Source of the DNA: an uncultured Flavobacteriales bacterium
GTDB taxonomy: Bacteria; Bacteroidota; Bacteroidia; Flavobacteriales_G; Salibacteraceae
Length of the DNA: 64,000 bases
Direction: 5' to 3'
Assembly (NCBI GenBank): GCA_913062955.1
Contig: CAJXZP010000007.1
Location: 1 to 64,000, forward strand
Each line of letters begins with the position of its first letter. Positions within the stretch are counted from its first letter, which is position 1. The translations under genes and the position numbers were made by a program. This document shows, piece by piece, positions 45,497 to 53,482 of this stretch. Under the pieces are notes generated by a model that made no database searches, was not told the origin of the DNA, and was given only the letters and a program-made list of their open reading frames with translations.

Positions 45497-46540
45497 TTGG
45501 AAAAGTTGACATTAAAACAGTTTTTAAGTTGGAGATTACTAGGTATCATTGGCCTCTATGCCATCGTACATCAGTTCAATGAAAAGATTGGGCACTGGTA
45601 CTATTCTTCGGTTCCTGTATCCTACAATTTGGAGTCTATTTCATTACTTTTTCTAAATTTCATCGATATTCTTATTATTGTATGCTTTGCATTTTACATT
45701 ATTAGATGGCTAAATTCCATTTTATCATGGTCTGCTAAAGATCTTTTTTTTCGGCTCATCGTTGAAATCATACTTTTCACCCTAGTTAGTACCACGTGGC
45801 TTGTTTTTTCTAACGGTATACATACTTACCTAAAAGTGGGTTATATTCTCCGGCTTCGTGACGTTATTATGGTAGGTGCCACGGGCACCATCGTCAATTT
45901 TATAATGGTGCCTATTGTGGAGTTATCCTTTATGTTACATTCTAAACACCATGCTGAAATCAGTACCAAACAACTTCAAATTAGCAATGAAAAGTTTAAG
46001 TACGAAATTCTAAAGAATCAAATCAATCCACATTTTCTATTCAATAGTTTGAGCGTACTCAATTCGCTTATCACCATTGATGCCGTAAGGGCCAAGGAAT
46101 TCACCTACAATTTTTCAAATGTACTTCGGCATGTGTTAGAGTTTAGAGATACGGATTCCATTACTTTAGAAGACGAGAAAATTTTTCTTGACCAATATAT
46201 TTTCTTACTCAAAACAAGATTTGGGTCTGCATTTAAAGTGGACCTTGACATTCCCAACGCTCTGGCTCAAAAACAAATTCTGCCAATGGTGTTGCAATTA
46301 CTCCTAGAAAACGTAATAAAACACAACGAAATTTTGGAAGCAAACCCTATGATTGTCCAGATTAAAGCTCAGGAAAGTGGCATCTCCATTTCCAACCCTA
46401 TTCAATTAAAATCCAGCATTTCTTCTTGGGGTATTGGACTTGAAAACATACGTAAAAGATATGCGAGTATGGGGCTGAGCGTTTCTGTACAAAAGGATCA
46501 GGGCACCTTCCATATTTTCATTCCATACATTCAACACTAA
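45497..46540 (+). CDS. LytS/YehU-type sensor histidine kinase
   Basis: Membrane sensor kinase of the LytS class. About 4 N-terminal transmembrane segments (residues 13-150) precede the His_kinase domain: NQINPHFLFNSLSVLNSLI near residue 174 has the phosphoacceptor His, and the ATPase part shows LLLENVIKHNE near 269 and GIGLENIRKRY near 317. Translation appears to start at TTG (45497), a weak start with no better in-frame ATG near. The stop overlaps the ATG of the response regulator (TAATG), so the pair is coupled. Signal unknown. Confidence 0.9.
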   Translation: MEKLTLKQFLSWRLLGIIGLYAIVHQFNEKIGHWYYSSVPVSYNLESISLLFLNFIDILIIVCFAFYIIRWLNSILSWSAKDLFFRLIVEIILFTLVSTTWLVFSNGIHTYLKVGYILRLRDVIMVGATGTIVNFIMVPIVELSFMLHSKHHAEISTKQLQISNEKFKYEILKNQINPHFLFNSLSVLNSLITIDAVRAKEFTYNFSNVLRHVLEFRDTDSITLEDEKIFLDQYIFLLKTRFGSAFKVDLDIPNALAQKQILPMVLQLLLENVIKHNEILEANPMIVQIKAQESGISISNPIQLKSSISSWGIGLENIRKRYASMGLSVSVQKDQGTFHIFIPYIQH

Positions 46541-47295
46541 TGAGAATTGTCATTATAGAAGATGAGAAATTATTACAAGATGAACTCATTTGTCAATTAA
46601 AAAAATTGGAACAAATGGAAATACTTCATTGTATTCCATCGGTAAGCGAAAGTGTGGCCTGGCTACCCCAAAATACGGACCGTATTGATTTAATCTTTAT
46701 GGATATTGAGCTGGCGGATGGCGTATGCTTTGAAATATTTGAAAGCCTTACGATTACCACGCCCATTATTTTTCTAACGGCCTATAGCCAATACGCGATT
46801 CAAGCTTTTAAGGTGAACAGTATAGATTACTTACTTAAGCCCATTAACCCCAAAGACCTCTCCTTTGCCATGGATAAATTCAAGGCACAGAAAAAGCGTG
46901 AAACCACCATAGATAGAAATTTACTTAAGGACCTTTACCTAGGCACTAAAGGGCAGGAATCGCAACGTATTTTGGTTCAAACAGGTGATCATTTTAGACA
47001 TATTGAAACCCAACAAATCGCCTATTTTATAGCCGAAGATAAATACACTACGGTGGTTACCATCGAGAACAAAAAGCACCTCATCAACGAGAGCCTCACT
47101 ACTTTGGAGCAAACCTTACCTACTTCCATTTTTCACCGTCCTACCCGCCAACATATTGTGAATATTAATGCCATTGTTAAGGCTTCCAAATACTTTAATA
47201 GCCGATTAAAACTACAACTTGCTCCCTCCCCAGAGAATGACATTATTATTAGCCGAAATAAAGTCAAAGATTTTTTGAATTGGATGGGAGCATAA
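46540..47295 (+). CDS. LytTR-family response regulator
   Basis: DNA-binding response regulator of 251 residues. Receiver domain about 1-115 with phospho-accepting Asp in LIFMDIELADGV near 54, conserved Thr in IFLTAYSQYA near 77, Lys in LLKPINPKDL near 99. The LytTR domain covers about 150-251 (FIAEDKYTTVV, FHRPTRQHIVNINAI). Paired with the LytS-type kinase directly upstream. It may act on the adjacent T9SS cargo genes, but no LytTR direct repeat was seen in front of them. Confidence 0.92.
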   Translation: MRIVIIEDEKLLQDELICQLKKLEQMEILHCIPSVSESVAWLPQNTDRIDLIFMDIELADGVCFEIFESLTITTPIIFLTAYSQYAIQAFKVNSIDYLLKPINPKDLSFAMDKFKAQKKRETTIDRNLLKDLYLGTKGQESQRILVQTGDHFRHIETQQIAYFIAEDKYTTVVTIENKKHLINESLTTLEQTLPTSIFHRPTRQHIVNINAIVKASKYFNSRLKLQLAPSPENDIIISRNKVKDFLNWMGA

Positions 47296-47299
47296 GCTA

Positions 47300-47488
47300 C
47301 TGTTAAATGTAGCCGACTCCGCTAAATCCGAAGTATTAAAACCATTGATAAAATTGGAATTAAGGAGTCCTTTGGTTCCATACAAAAACCGTACATTAGT
47401 AGTATTAGAACAATTTGGAGCTCCCCATCCCACTTATTTTGATATTACATGTGAAAATGCGTTTTTTGGGAATTACAAAAGGGAATAA
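47300..47488 (+). other. Possible coding remnant after the LytTR gene
   Basis: A 62-codon open frame without a start codon, ending TAA at 47486. Its translation (with LIKLELRSPLVPYKNR and FDITCENAFFGNY) looks protein-like, but no family was recognised. It could equally be chance in an AT-rich gap. Confidence 0.25.
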
Positions 47489-47562
47489 AATACCTTCCTC
47501 TATATAAACTAAATGCCATTGACCAATAGAACTAAAACCAGAAACAACTAATAAGTAGTGAG

Positions 47563-48036
47563 GTGAAACAAAACAACGACATTATAGATCATATCCTTCA
47601 ATTCTTGAACTCCATTCAAATTCAGGTAGTGGAACAAAAAGGGACGGATGATACTTTTTTACCGGGTTTACACATAAAATCAAATACCTTGTTCCTAGAT
47701 CGAGATAAACTAAAGTACCCAGGCGATCTATTACATGAAGCGGGGCATATGGCAGTGGCTGAAGAAAAAAATAGAATTCTTATTGGCACAGAAGATCAAG
47801 ATAAAAACTGGCCAACAGATGGAGAGGAGATCGCCACGCTATTATGGTCCTATGCCGCTTCCTGTCATTTAAAAATAAATCCAAAAATTGTTTTTCATGA
47901 AAATGGATACAAAGGAGATTCCAATTGGTTGGTAGCACAATACACTGGCCAGAATTACATTGGTTTGCCCTTATTGGAATGGATGGGTTTATCCAGTCCG
48001 AAAGATTTTCCAAGAATGAAAAAGTGGGTACGATAA
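47563..48036 (+). CDS. HEXXH-containing protein of unknown function
   Basis: A cytoplasmic protein of 157 residues starting at GTG. The main feature is LLHEAGHMAVA (zinc-binding HExxH near 66-70), with the domain TFLPGLHIKSNTLFLDRDKL before it and ATLLWSYAASCHLKI and VFHENGYKGDSNWLV after it, the latter possibly holding a third ligand (His near 117). Similar conserved proteins in Bacteroidota are uncharacterised; they look like minimal zincins. No signal peptide. The gene is alone in an otherwise gene-poor gap. Confidence 0.75.
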   Translation: MKQNNDIIDHILQFLNSIQIQVVEQKGTDDTFLPGLHIKSNTLFLDRDKLKYPGDLLHEAGHMAVAEEKNRILIGTEDQDKNWPTDGEEIATLLWSYAASCHLKINPKIVFHENGYKGDSNWLVAQYTGQNYIGLPLLEWMGLSSPKDFPRMKKWVR

Positions 48037-48183
48037 ACTTAAATCCAGGTGACACCCACCTACTTTCATTAAACGAATTTTGGGAAAAAGATTCTACCCA
48101 TTCTGAATTTGATCAATTCACTAAATACCTGATTGACAAAAACCAATAGACGTGCATTAATCCCACCAATTCCGAAGGATGTC

Positions 48184-48191
48184 TACCTTTG
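48184..48191 (+). promoter_or_regulatory. -7 promoter box (TACCTTTG) for the S41 peptidase gene
   Basis: An exact TAnnTTTG match about 110 bases before the ATG at 48302, so the leader would be about 100 bases. Confidence 0.5.
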
Positions 48192-48301
48192 CAATACCTT
48201 AGGAAACCATTCTTTCAGAATAGTATTGAAAGCTATTCTTATGTTAGTTTTGAGGATCAAAAACGAAACCGATAAAACGGGCAAATAAAAATTCATTCAA
48301 A

Positions 48302-49534
48302 ATGAAAACTCTCCTTTTCACAGCTATTATTCTATTTAACATTGTTAGTGTTTCCGCTCAAGAGAATCTCGTTAATCACACCGAAATCAGAGCTGACTTG
48401 AACGAAATCATTCATAACATTTCGAATAATTATGTCTACCTAAACGACAAAAATATTGATTTAAACTGCATCCAAGAATATTACAACACCCAAATACCAA
48501 GCATCCAGACGGAGGAAGAGACCGTTTTATTTTTTGAATATCTATTGGATGAATTTTATGACAACCATCTTATGGTACGTACCAATAGAAACTCTTCTTT
48601 TCGTCTATTTTCGCCTATTCATTTAACCATAGAAAACCATAAGCCACTTATCACCAATGTTTGGCAAACCCAAATACAAAATTTAACGATGGATATTATT
48701 GGTGCCGAAATAACTCATTTTAACGGGGTAGAATTCGATAAAGTCATTTCTAATTTCCCTACTCATTGTCATGACAAATCAGATCAGGCAACCCGAGAAT
48801 GGATCGCAAATAAAATAGTTGCCGGTCGATACAATGAGCCAAGAATACTATCCTTGGAATTGGCTAACGGAGAAATCGTTGCACTTGATCTTGATTCATT
48901 GCTATTAATAAAAAACGAAACATTGTTAAGCACCTCGATCATTGATGAGATTGGGGTGATCCGAATTAACAACTCCCTGGGATATGATGAATTGGTAAAT
49001 GAATTTGATCAAGCGTTGATCGAATTATCCGATACTAAAGGGTTAATTATTGATTTAAGAAACACCATTTTTGGAGGAGATTCGTATGAAGCCCGTGGAA
49101 TTATGAGTCGATTCATTAATGAACCAAGACCCTACCAAAAGCACTCCTTTACTGCAAAATCTCCAAACAATCCTGACATTGAAAGAAGTTGGGTAGAATA
49201 TGTGAGTCCACGAGGAACAACGTACAAAAAGCCGGTTGTGGTATTAGTAGGCCGTTGGACCGGGAGTATGGGAGAAGGGCTGGCCATTGGCTTTGAAGGA
49301 ATGGGACGTGCAGAAGTTGTGGGTTCTGAAATGAGAAAATTAGCAGGTGAAGTTTATGATTTTGGTTTCATTCATCAAAATTATGGTTACAAACTTTCAA
49401 CAGCCAAATTATTTCATGTAAACGGGACCCTTAGAGAAGATTACATTCCAACTTATTTTGTAAAACAAACCACCAACAAAAAAGACGAGACCCTGATAAA
49501 AGGAATGGAACTCATTCATAAAATGGACGAGTAA
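48302..49534 (+). CDS. Secreted S41-family serine peptidase
   Basis: Exported C-terminal-processing-like peptidase of 410 residues. Signal about 1-19 (ending VSVSAQ). The S41 catalytic core includes GLIIDLRNTIFGGDSYEA near 249 (the family's conserved DLRxNxGG-like segment, here DLRNTIFGGD), VVVLVGRWTGSMGEG near 313 (nucleophile Ser in GSMGEG) and AIGFEGMGRAEVVG near 327. A helical N-terminal domain precedes it. No PDZ domain is obvious. It probably acts on peptides outside the cytoplasm; no partner is adjacent. Confidence 0.82.
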   Translation: MKTLLFTAIILFNIVSVSAQENLVNHTEIRADLNEIIHNISNNYVYLNDKNIDLNCIQEYYNTQIPSIQTEEETVLFFEYLLDEFYDNHLMVRTNRNSSFRLFSPIHLTIENHKPLITNVWQTQIQNLTMDIIGAEITHFNGVEFDKVISNFPTHCHDKSDQATREWIANKIVAGRYNEPRILSLELANGEIVALDLDSLLLIKNETLLSTSIIDEIGVIRINNSLGYDELVNEFDQALIELSDTKGLIIDLRNTIFGGDSYEARGIMSRFINEPRPYQKHSFTAKSPNNPDIERSWVEYVSPRGTTYKKPVVVLVGRWTGSMGEGLAIGFEGMGRAEVVGSEMRKLAGEVYDFGFIHQNYGYKLSTAKLFHVNGTLREDYIPTYFVKQTTNKKDETLIKGMELIHKMDE

Positions 49535-49747
49535 AAACACAAAAAAGATTAATACTCTTTTCGTCTAGGGGAAAAACAATTATCAACAAACCACTCCCAT
49601 TCCAAGTATTTACATCTGGCTGCAAGCACTTAACGGGTCCCCCTGGGCTTGATCTCCACACGTCAAAACCAAATTAAAAAAAAGAAAAGAATAAAAGTGT
49701 AACATTTCTAATCTCTTGGTATCTAAAAGAAAATTAAGAGAAAAAAA

Positions 49748-50677
49748 ATGAAAAACACATTCGCACTTTTTACGCTATTATTAACTGCTTTAGTGGTTAA
49801 TTCACAAACCATGTATTCCAAAGCTTTTGGAAACCCAGAAAATCCGGTCCTGCTATTTTTACATGGTGGCCCTGGATACAACTCGGTAGGATTTGAAGCA
49901 TCCACCGCTCAAGTCCTTTCCGACAATGGCTTTTATGTTATCACCTACGATAGACGAGGAGAAGGCAGATCGGCCGAATTGCCAGCTGATTTTACCTTTG
50001 ACCAAACCTTTAACGATCTCCACGCCCTTTATGCCAAATACCACTTGAAATCGGCTACTTTGATCGGCCATAGTTTTGGTGGAATTGTGGCTACTTTGTT
50101 TGCCGAAAAATACCCGGAGAAAACAAAATCAGTTATTCTTGTAGGCGCACCCCTATCTATGCAAGCAACATTAACAACCATACTCGTATCTTCAAAAAGC
50201 ATATATGAAACAAATAACGACAGTGTTAATCTCCATTATATACAGCTGTTAGAACAAATGGATAAAAGTACTTTACCATACAGTTCTTACTGTTTTAGTC
50301 ATGCGATGCAGAATGGATTTTATTACCCCAGCCATCCTTCGTCCGAAGCACTCATTATATATTCAAAGTTCCGATCTAACCCAGAATTAGCGAAAGCCTC
50401 TTCGCTAATGAGTTATGAAGCCCCCACCGGATTTTGGACAAACGAAAATTACACCACTTTAGACCTTACAGATCACTTAATAAACGTACTGGCTGCAACT
50501 ACTCCGGTATTCGGGTTATATGGGCAAGAAGATGGGTTATTCTCGGTCAGTCAGGTATTAAACATAGAACAGCTACTGGGAAAAGAAAACATATCTTATT
50601 TCACGAACTGTTCGCACAATGTATTTATGGATCAACAAACACAATTTATCCAAGCGATCAAAACCTGGGTTCAATAA
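49748..50677 (+). CDS. Alpha/beta-hydrolase fold protein
   Basis: A 309-residue alpha/beta hydrolase, probably exported (signal about 1-19). The oxyanion region LFLHGGPGYNSVG near residue 37 and the nucleophile elbow LIGHSFGG near 105 are clear. The acid is likely the Asp in YGQEDGLFS near 261, and the catalytic His is in NCSHNVFMD near 290. HGGPG is typical of proline iminopeptidases and related esterases; the substrate is unknown. Its TAA overlaps the ATG of a downstream sigma factor, so this gene and the regulator are made together. Confidence 0.88.
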   Translation: MKNTFALFTLLLTALVVNSQTMYSKAFGNPENPVLLFLHGGPGYNSVGFEASTAQVLSDNGFYVITYDRRGEGRSAELPADFTFDQTFNDLHALYAKYHLKSATLIGHSFGGIVATLFAEKYPEKTKSVILVGAPLSMQATLTTILVSSKSIYETNNDSVNLHYIQLLEQMDKSTLPYSSYCFSHAMQNGFYYPSHPSSEALIIYSKFRSNPELAKASSLMSYEAPTGFWTNENYTTLDLTDHLINVLAATTPVFGLYGQEDGLFSVSQVLNIEQLLGKENISYFTNCSHNVFMDQQTQFIQAIKTWVQ

Positions 50678-51150
50678 TGGAGTTTGAACAAATTTACGCC
50701 ACGTATTGGCAAAAGGTATATCGGATTTCATTAGGCTATGTAAATAGCCCTGATCTAGCGAAAGATTTGGCACAAGAAACCTTTATTACTATTTGGAAAC
50801 AATTGCCCAATTTCAGGAATGAATCGACCATTGGAACCTGGATATTCCGAATCGCATCCAATACTTGTTTACGCCAAATCCAGAAAGATAAACGGATGCC
50901 TACATCGGAGTTACCGTTAGAATTGAAAGAGGAAAATACGGAAACCACCATGGAGAGTGATTTAGAATTTCTGTACCAATGTATTTCAGAATTACCTGAA
51001 ATGGAACGGATTATAATTTCACTCGAATTGGAGGATATCAACCAAAAGGAGATCTCAAAAATTGTGGGGATATCGGAAGGGAACGTGCGTGTAAAGATTC
51101 ATAGAATCAAAGAAAAACTAACTCAAAAATTCAAGAATAATGAACACTAA
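50677..51150 (+). CDS. ECF-type RNA polymerase sigma factor
   Basis: Sigma-70 family factor of 157 residues. Sigma2 region: FEQIYATYWQKVYRISLGYV and DLAQETFITIWKQL (near 28-45), with NESTIGTWIFRIASNTCL (region 2.4-like). Sigma4 region: LPEMERIIISLELED, then the helix-turn-helix QKEISKIVGISEGNVRVKIHRIKEKL (near 120-146). The start at 50677 overlaps the hydrolase stop; the longer in-frame frame upstream has no sigma-like sequence. It overlaps the next gene by 11 bases. Confidence 0.92.
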   Translation: MEFEQIYATYWQKVYRISLGYVNSPDLAKDLAQETFITIWKQLPNFRNESTIGTWIFRIASNTCLRQIQKDKRMPTSELPLELKEENTETTMESDLEFLYQCISELPEMERIIISLELEDINQKEISKIVGISEGNVRVKIHRIKEKLTQKFKNNEH

Positions 51151-51733
51151 TATAGACTTCAAACAGATCTGGAATAAGCAAGAGGCAACTGTTCCAGAAA
51201 TTAAAGAATTACTAAAAAAAGCAACTATCTATAAAAGAAAAAGTTTGATAAAGCTCCTCCTTTTGAATACCACCATGATATTAACTAGTGTATTTATTGG
51301 TTTAATTTGGTATTACTTTCAACCGGAATTAGTGAGTACAAAACTAGGAATTGTCCTCGTTATTTTAGCTATGATGATTCAACTAGCGACCTCCAACAGG
51401 ATGTTACCCAATTTGTTTAAGAGCAATGCCGAAACTACCAGTAAGCAATACCTACAACAACTCATTGAATTACAGAAAAAACAACTATTTCAACAAACCA
51501 CGGTGATGAGTATTTACTTCATTTTATTATCCATTGGATTGGCATTGTATATGTACGAATACACCTTAAGAATGACCCTTACTTGGGCATTAGTTGCTTA
51601 CGGAATCACTACCTTATGGATCGCCATAAATTGGTTTTATTTCCGACCTAAAGCAATAAAAAAACAGAATAAAAAGATGAATATTTTATTAGATAAATTC
51701 AAAGAAATGACCACGCAACTTTCGGAAGATTAA
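51140..51733 (+). CDS. Four-helix membrane protein, candidate anti-sigma factor
   Basis: A 197-residue membrane protein overlapping the sigma gene. N-terminal cytoplasmic stretch of about 30 residues (NIDFKQIWNKQEATVPEIKELLKKA), then two hydrophobic helices (about 35-57, 67-85), a charged middle, and two more (about 119-140, 145-165). The N-terminal segment resembles the start of Bacteroidota proteins that sit after ECF sigma factors. No zinc-binding anti-sigma motif (HxxxCxxC) is present, so sigma inhibition is inferred only from overlap and topology. Confidence 0.7.
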   Translation: MNTNIDFKQIWNKQEATVPEIKELLKKATIYKRKSLIKLLLLNTTMILTSVFIGLIWYYFQPELVSTKLGIVLVILAMMIQLATSNRMLPNLFKSNAETTSKQYLQQLIELQKKQLFQQTTVMSIYFILLSIGLALYMYEYTLRMTLTWALVAYGITTLWIAINWFYFRPKAIKKQNKKMNILLDKFKEMTTQLSED

Positions 51734-52071
51734 TAGGTGGTACAAAATTCGAATTTCACGATCAAAAAACGTAAATTAGTATCCTCAAAACAACCTAGAA
51801 CACTTTGGCTCTTTTATTTTGATACAAACCAATAAAGCGGATTAAATTTAGGATCAAGAAATAATATCAATTCAGATACAAATCATATAGGAGAAAAGTA
51901 GACCACTTCTCCAAGTAATAAAAAACAGTACGGAATTCAATGAACAGTGGGTTTCCTGAAAAAATCAACAAAGAATAATAAATAGAAGGATAGAACCCGT
52001 TTGGTGCATAGGTTCGTGTACTTTTCGCATCCTTTTATTTGCTTTTATTTCCATTAAACTAAAAATAAATC
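51734..52071. other. Intergenic region with no recognised feature
   Basis: About 340 AT-rich bases. No gene, clear hairpin or exact promoter box was seen; GTACTTTTC near 52020 is a one-mismatch -7 candidate for the next gene. Confidence 0.4.
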
Positions 52072-52416
52072 ATGCCTCATTTTGTAATTGATTGTTCCGA
52101 GAATATCATTCAACTAAAATCGCCAAAGGCAGTGATGCAGAAAGTATTTGACACTGCTGAATCTACTCATCTTTTTGACCAAAAAGATATAAAAGTTCGA
52201 ATGAACCCTTTTACACATTACAACAACGGAAATACATCCGATGATTTCATACATATTTTCGCTAATATAATGGAAGGCCGAACGACTTCTCAAAAAAGGG
52301 ATCTATCTGAGAAAATGGTAAGGGAGTTGAAAAAATTATTCCCTAACGTCCCCATTATTTCCATCAATATTAGAGATTTCGAAAAAGCCACCTATTGCAA
52401 TAAATCAATGGTGTAA
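52072..52416 (+). CDS. 5-carboxymethyl-2-hydroxymuconate isomerase-like (tautomerase) protein
   Basis: Small tautomerase-superfamily protein of 114 residues. The N-terminal Pro after the initiator Met (MPHFVIDCSENI) is the expected catalytic base of the CHMI/4-oxalocrotonate family. GRTTSQKRDLSEKMVRELKKLFP near 76 and ISINIRDFEKATYCNK near 96 match the CHMI outline. No aromatic-degradation genes lie nearby, so the physiological substrate may be different. Confidence 0.85.
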   Translation: MPHFVIDCSENIIQLKSPKAVMQKVFDTAESTHLFDQKDIKVRMNPFTHYNNGNTSDDFIHIFANIMEGRTTSQKRDLSEKMVRELKKLFPNVPIISINIRDFEKATYCNKSMV

Positions 52417-52450
52417 TACCCATTATAATTCCAAACAATAAACACACTCC

Positions 52451-52825
52451 ATGACAGATCAAGAAAAACTATACGAAACCTTAGGCGAATTACTTTTTTG
52501 CGTAGCTAAGGCAGATGGAATTATTCAAGACGAGGAAAAAGAGTCCCTAAAAGAACTATTAAAAAATCACCCTTGGGGATCTGAAATCCAATGGTCATTT
52601 AATTATGAAGAGTCCAAAAATGCCTCCTTGGAAGAAACTTACCAGAAGGTCATTAACTTTTGCAAACACTATGGTCCAGCTCAGGAGTATACGGAGTTTA
52701 TTGACGCCATGAATGTAATTGCGCAATCTTCGAATGGAATAGATGCCAACGAGTCCAAAGTGATTAATTCGTTTTCCAAAGATTTAATGGAACGCTTCCA
52801 TAAAGATATTGAAAAACTGAATTAA
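52451..52825 (+). CDS. TerB-like protein
   Basis: An all-helical protein of 124 residues with the TerB (tellurite-resistance B-like) pattern: YETLGELLFCVAKADGIIQDEEKESL near 8, in which an acidic residue in KADGxIxxxE is typical, and a matching second motif NVIAQSSNGIDANESKVI near 93. Family members bind metal ions at acidic helix ends. No other ter genes are present, so tellurite resistance should not be assumed. It is 34 bases after the isomerase gene. Confidence 0.78.
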   Translation: MTDQEKLYETLGELLFCVAKADGIIQDEEKESLKELLKNHPWGSEIQWSFNYEESKNASLEETYQKVINFCKHYGPAQEYTEFIDAMNVIAQSSNGIDANESKVINSFSKDLMERFHKDIEKLN

Positions 52826-52883
52826 GCTTAAAATGGATTCACCTTTGTATTATCTTCGTTAGTAATTCAATATACCATACGAG

Positions 52884-53465
52884 ATGTCCATCTATTCTTT
52901 TCCATTAACACCGTTACCCAATTTTGTTGAATTTCTAAATGTGGCTCAGGCAAATTCGCCTACGGAAATTCAAAACATACTAGATAACTGGAAGGATGAA
53001 TGGAATCAAGAAGCGGTTTTGGAAGGCGACACTTTATCCGATTATTCATTAAGAAAATCGGTTGTTGTCCCCCTAGAGTATAGTGACGAAAAACGTTGGC
53101 TTTTTGATCGTCTTACGAGTATTATTGCTCAGGCTAACACCTACTATCATTTTGATTTAAACGGATTTTACGAACCCTTGCAATTGGCTCAATATGGGGT
53201 AGGCGATTTTTTTGATTGGCATTTAGATTTTGGTACTGGAGATTCCTCCAATAGAAAACTAAGTATGAGCATTCAGCTTTCCGACCCAGATACCTATGAG
53301 GGAGGGGATTTAGAGTTTCACATCAATAACACTATTGTAAAAGCCCCAAGAACATTAGGTTCAGCGGTTATCTTTCCTTCCTTTATTCGACATCGAGTTT
53401 CTGAAATAACCCAGGGAGAAAGACGTTCTATTGTAGGTTGGGTTTCCGGACCACCCTTTAAATAA
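52884..53465 (+). CDS. 2-oxoglutarate/Fe(II)-dependent oxygenase
   Basis: Prolyl-4-hydroxylase-like double-stranded beta-helix protein of 193 residues. The Fe(II) ligands are visible: DWHLDFG near 112 (HxD) and IRHRVSEI near 172 (distal His), with the 2OG-binding Arg in RRSIVGWVSG near 182. GGDLEFH near 140 is the core strand. Substrate (protein or small molecule) unknown. It is convergent with the hybrid kinase gene, with a gap of 17 bases and no strong terminator. Confidence 0.88.
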   Translation: MSIYSFPLTPLPNFVEFLNVAQANSPTEIQNILDNWKDEWNQEAVLEGDTLSDYSLRKSVVVPLEYSDEKRWLFDRLTSIIAQANTYYHFDLNGFYEPLQLAQYGVGDFFDWHLDFGTGDSSNRKLSMSIQLSDPDTYEGGDLEFHINNTIVKAPRTLGSAVIFPSFIRHRVSEITQGERRSIVGWVSGPPFK

Positions 53466-53482
53466 GCAGGAGTTACTCCTAC

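Noticed and set aside
47925-48149. Plus-strand frame overlapping the end of the HEXXH gene and running beyond it
   Set aside because: Two-thirds overlaps the better supported HEXXH frame. Only the last 37 codons are free and they match nothing I recognise, so they are mentioned only as a possible remnant.
50434-50676. Long N-terminal extension of the sigma factor inside the hydrolase gene
   Set aside because: The extension is an out-of-frame reading of the hydrolase coding region; the ATG at 50677 gives a normal ECF sigma start.
51887-51909. GGAGAA...TTCTCC pairing considered as a terminator
   Set aside because: The stem is only six bases with an 11-base loop and no T run follows; no gene ends near enough to need it.
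52451-52825. Considered as part of a tellurite-resistance ter operon
   Set aside because: Only one TerB-like gene is present; TerC, TerD or TerZ relatives are absent in the window.
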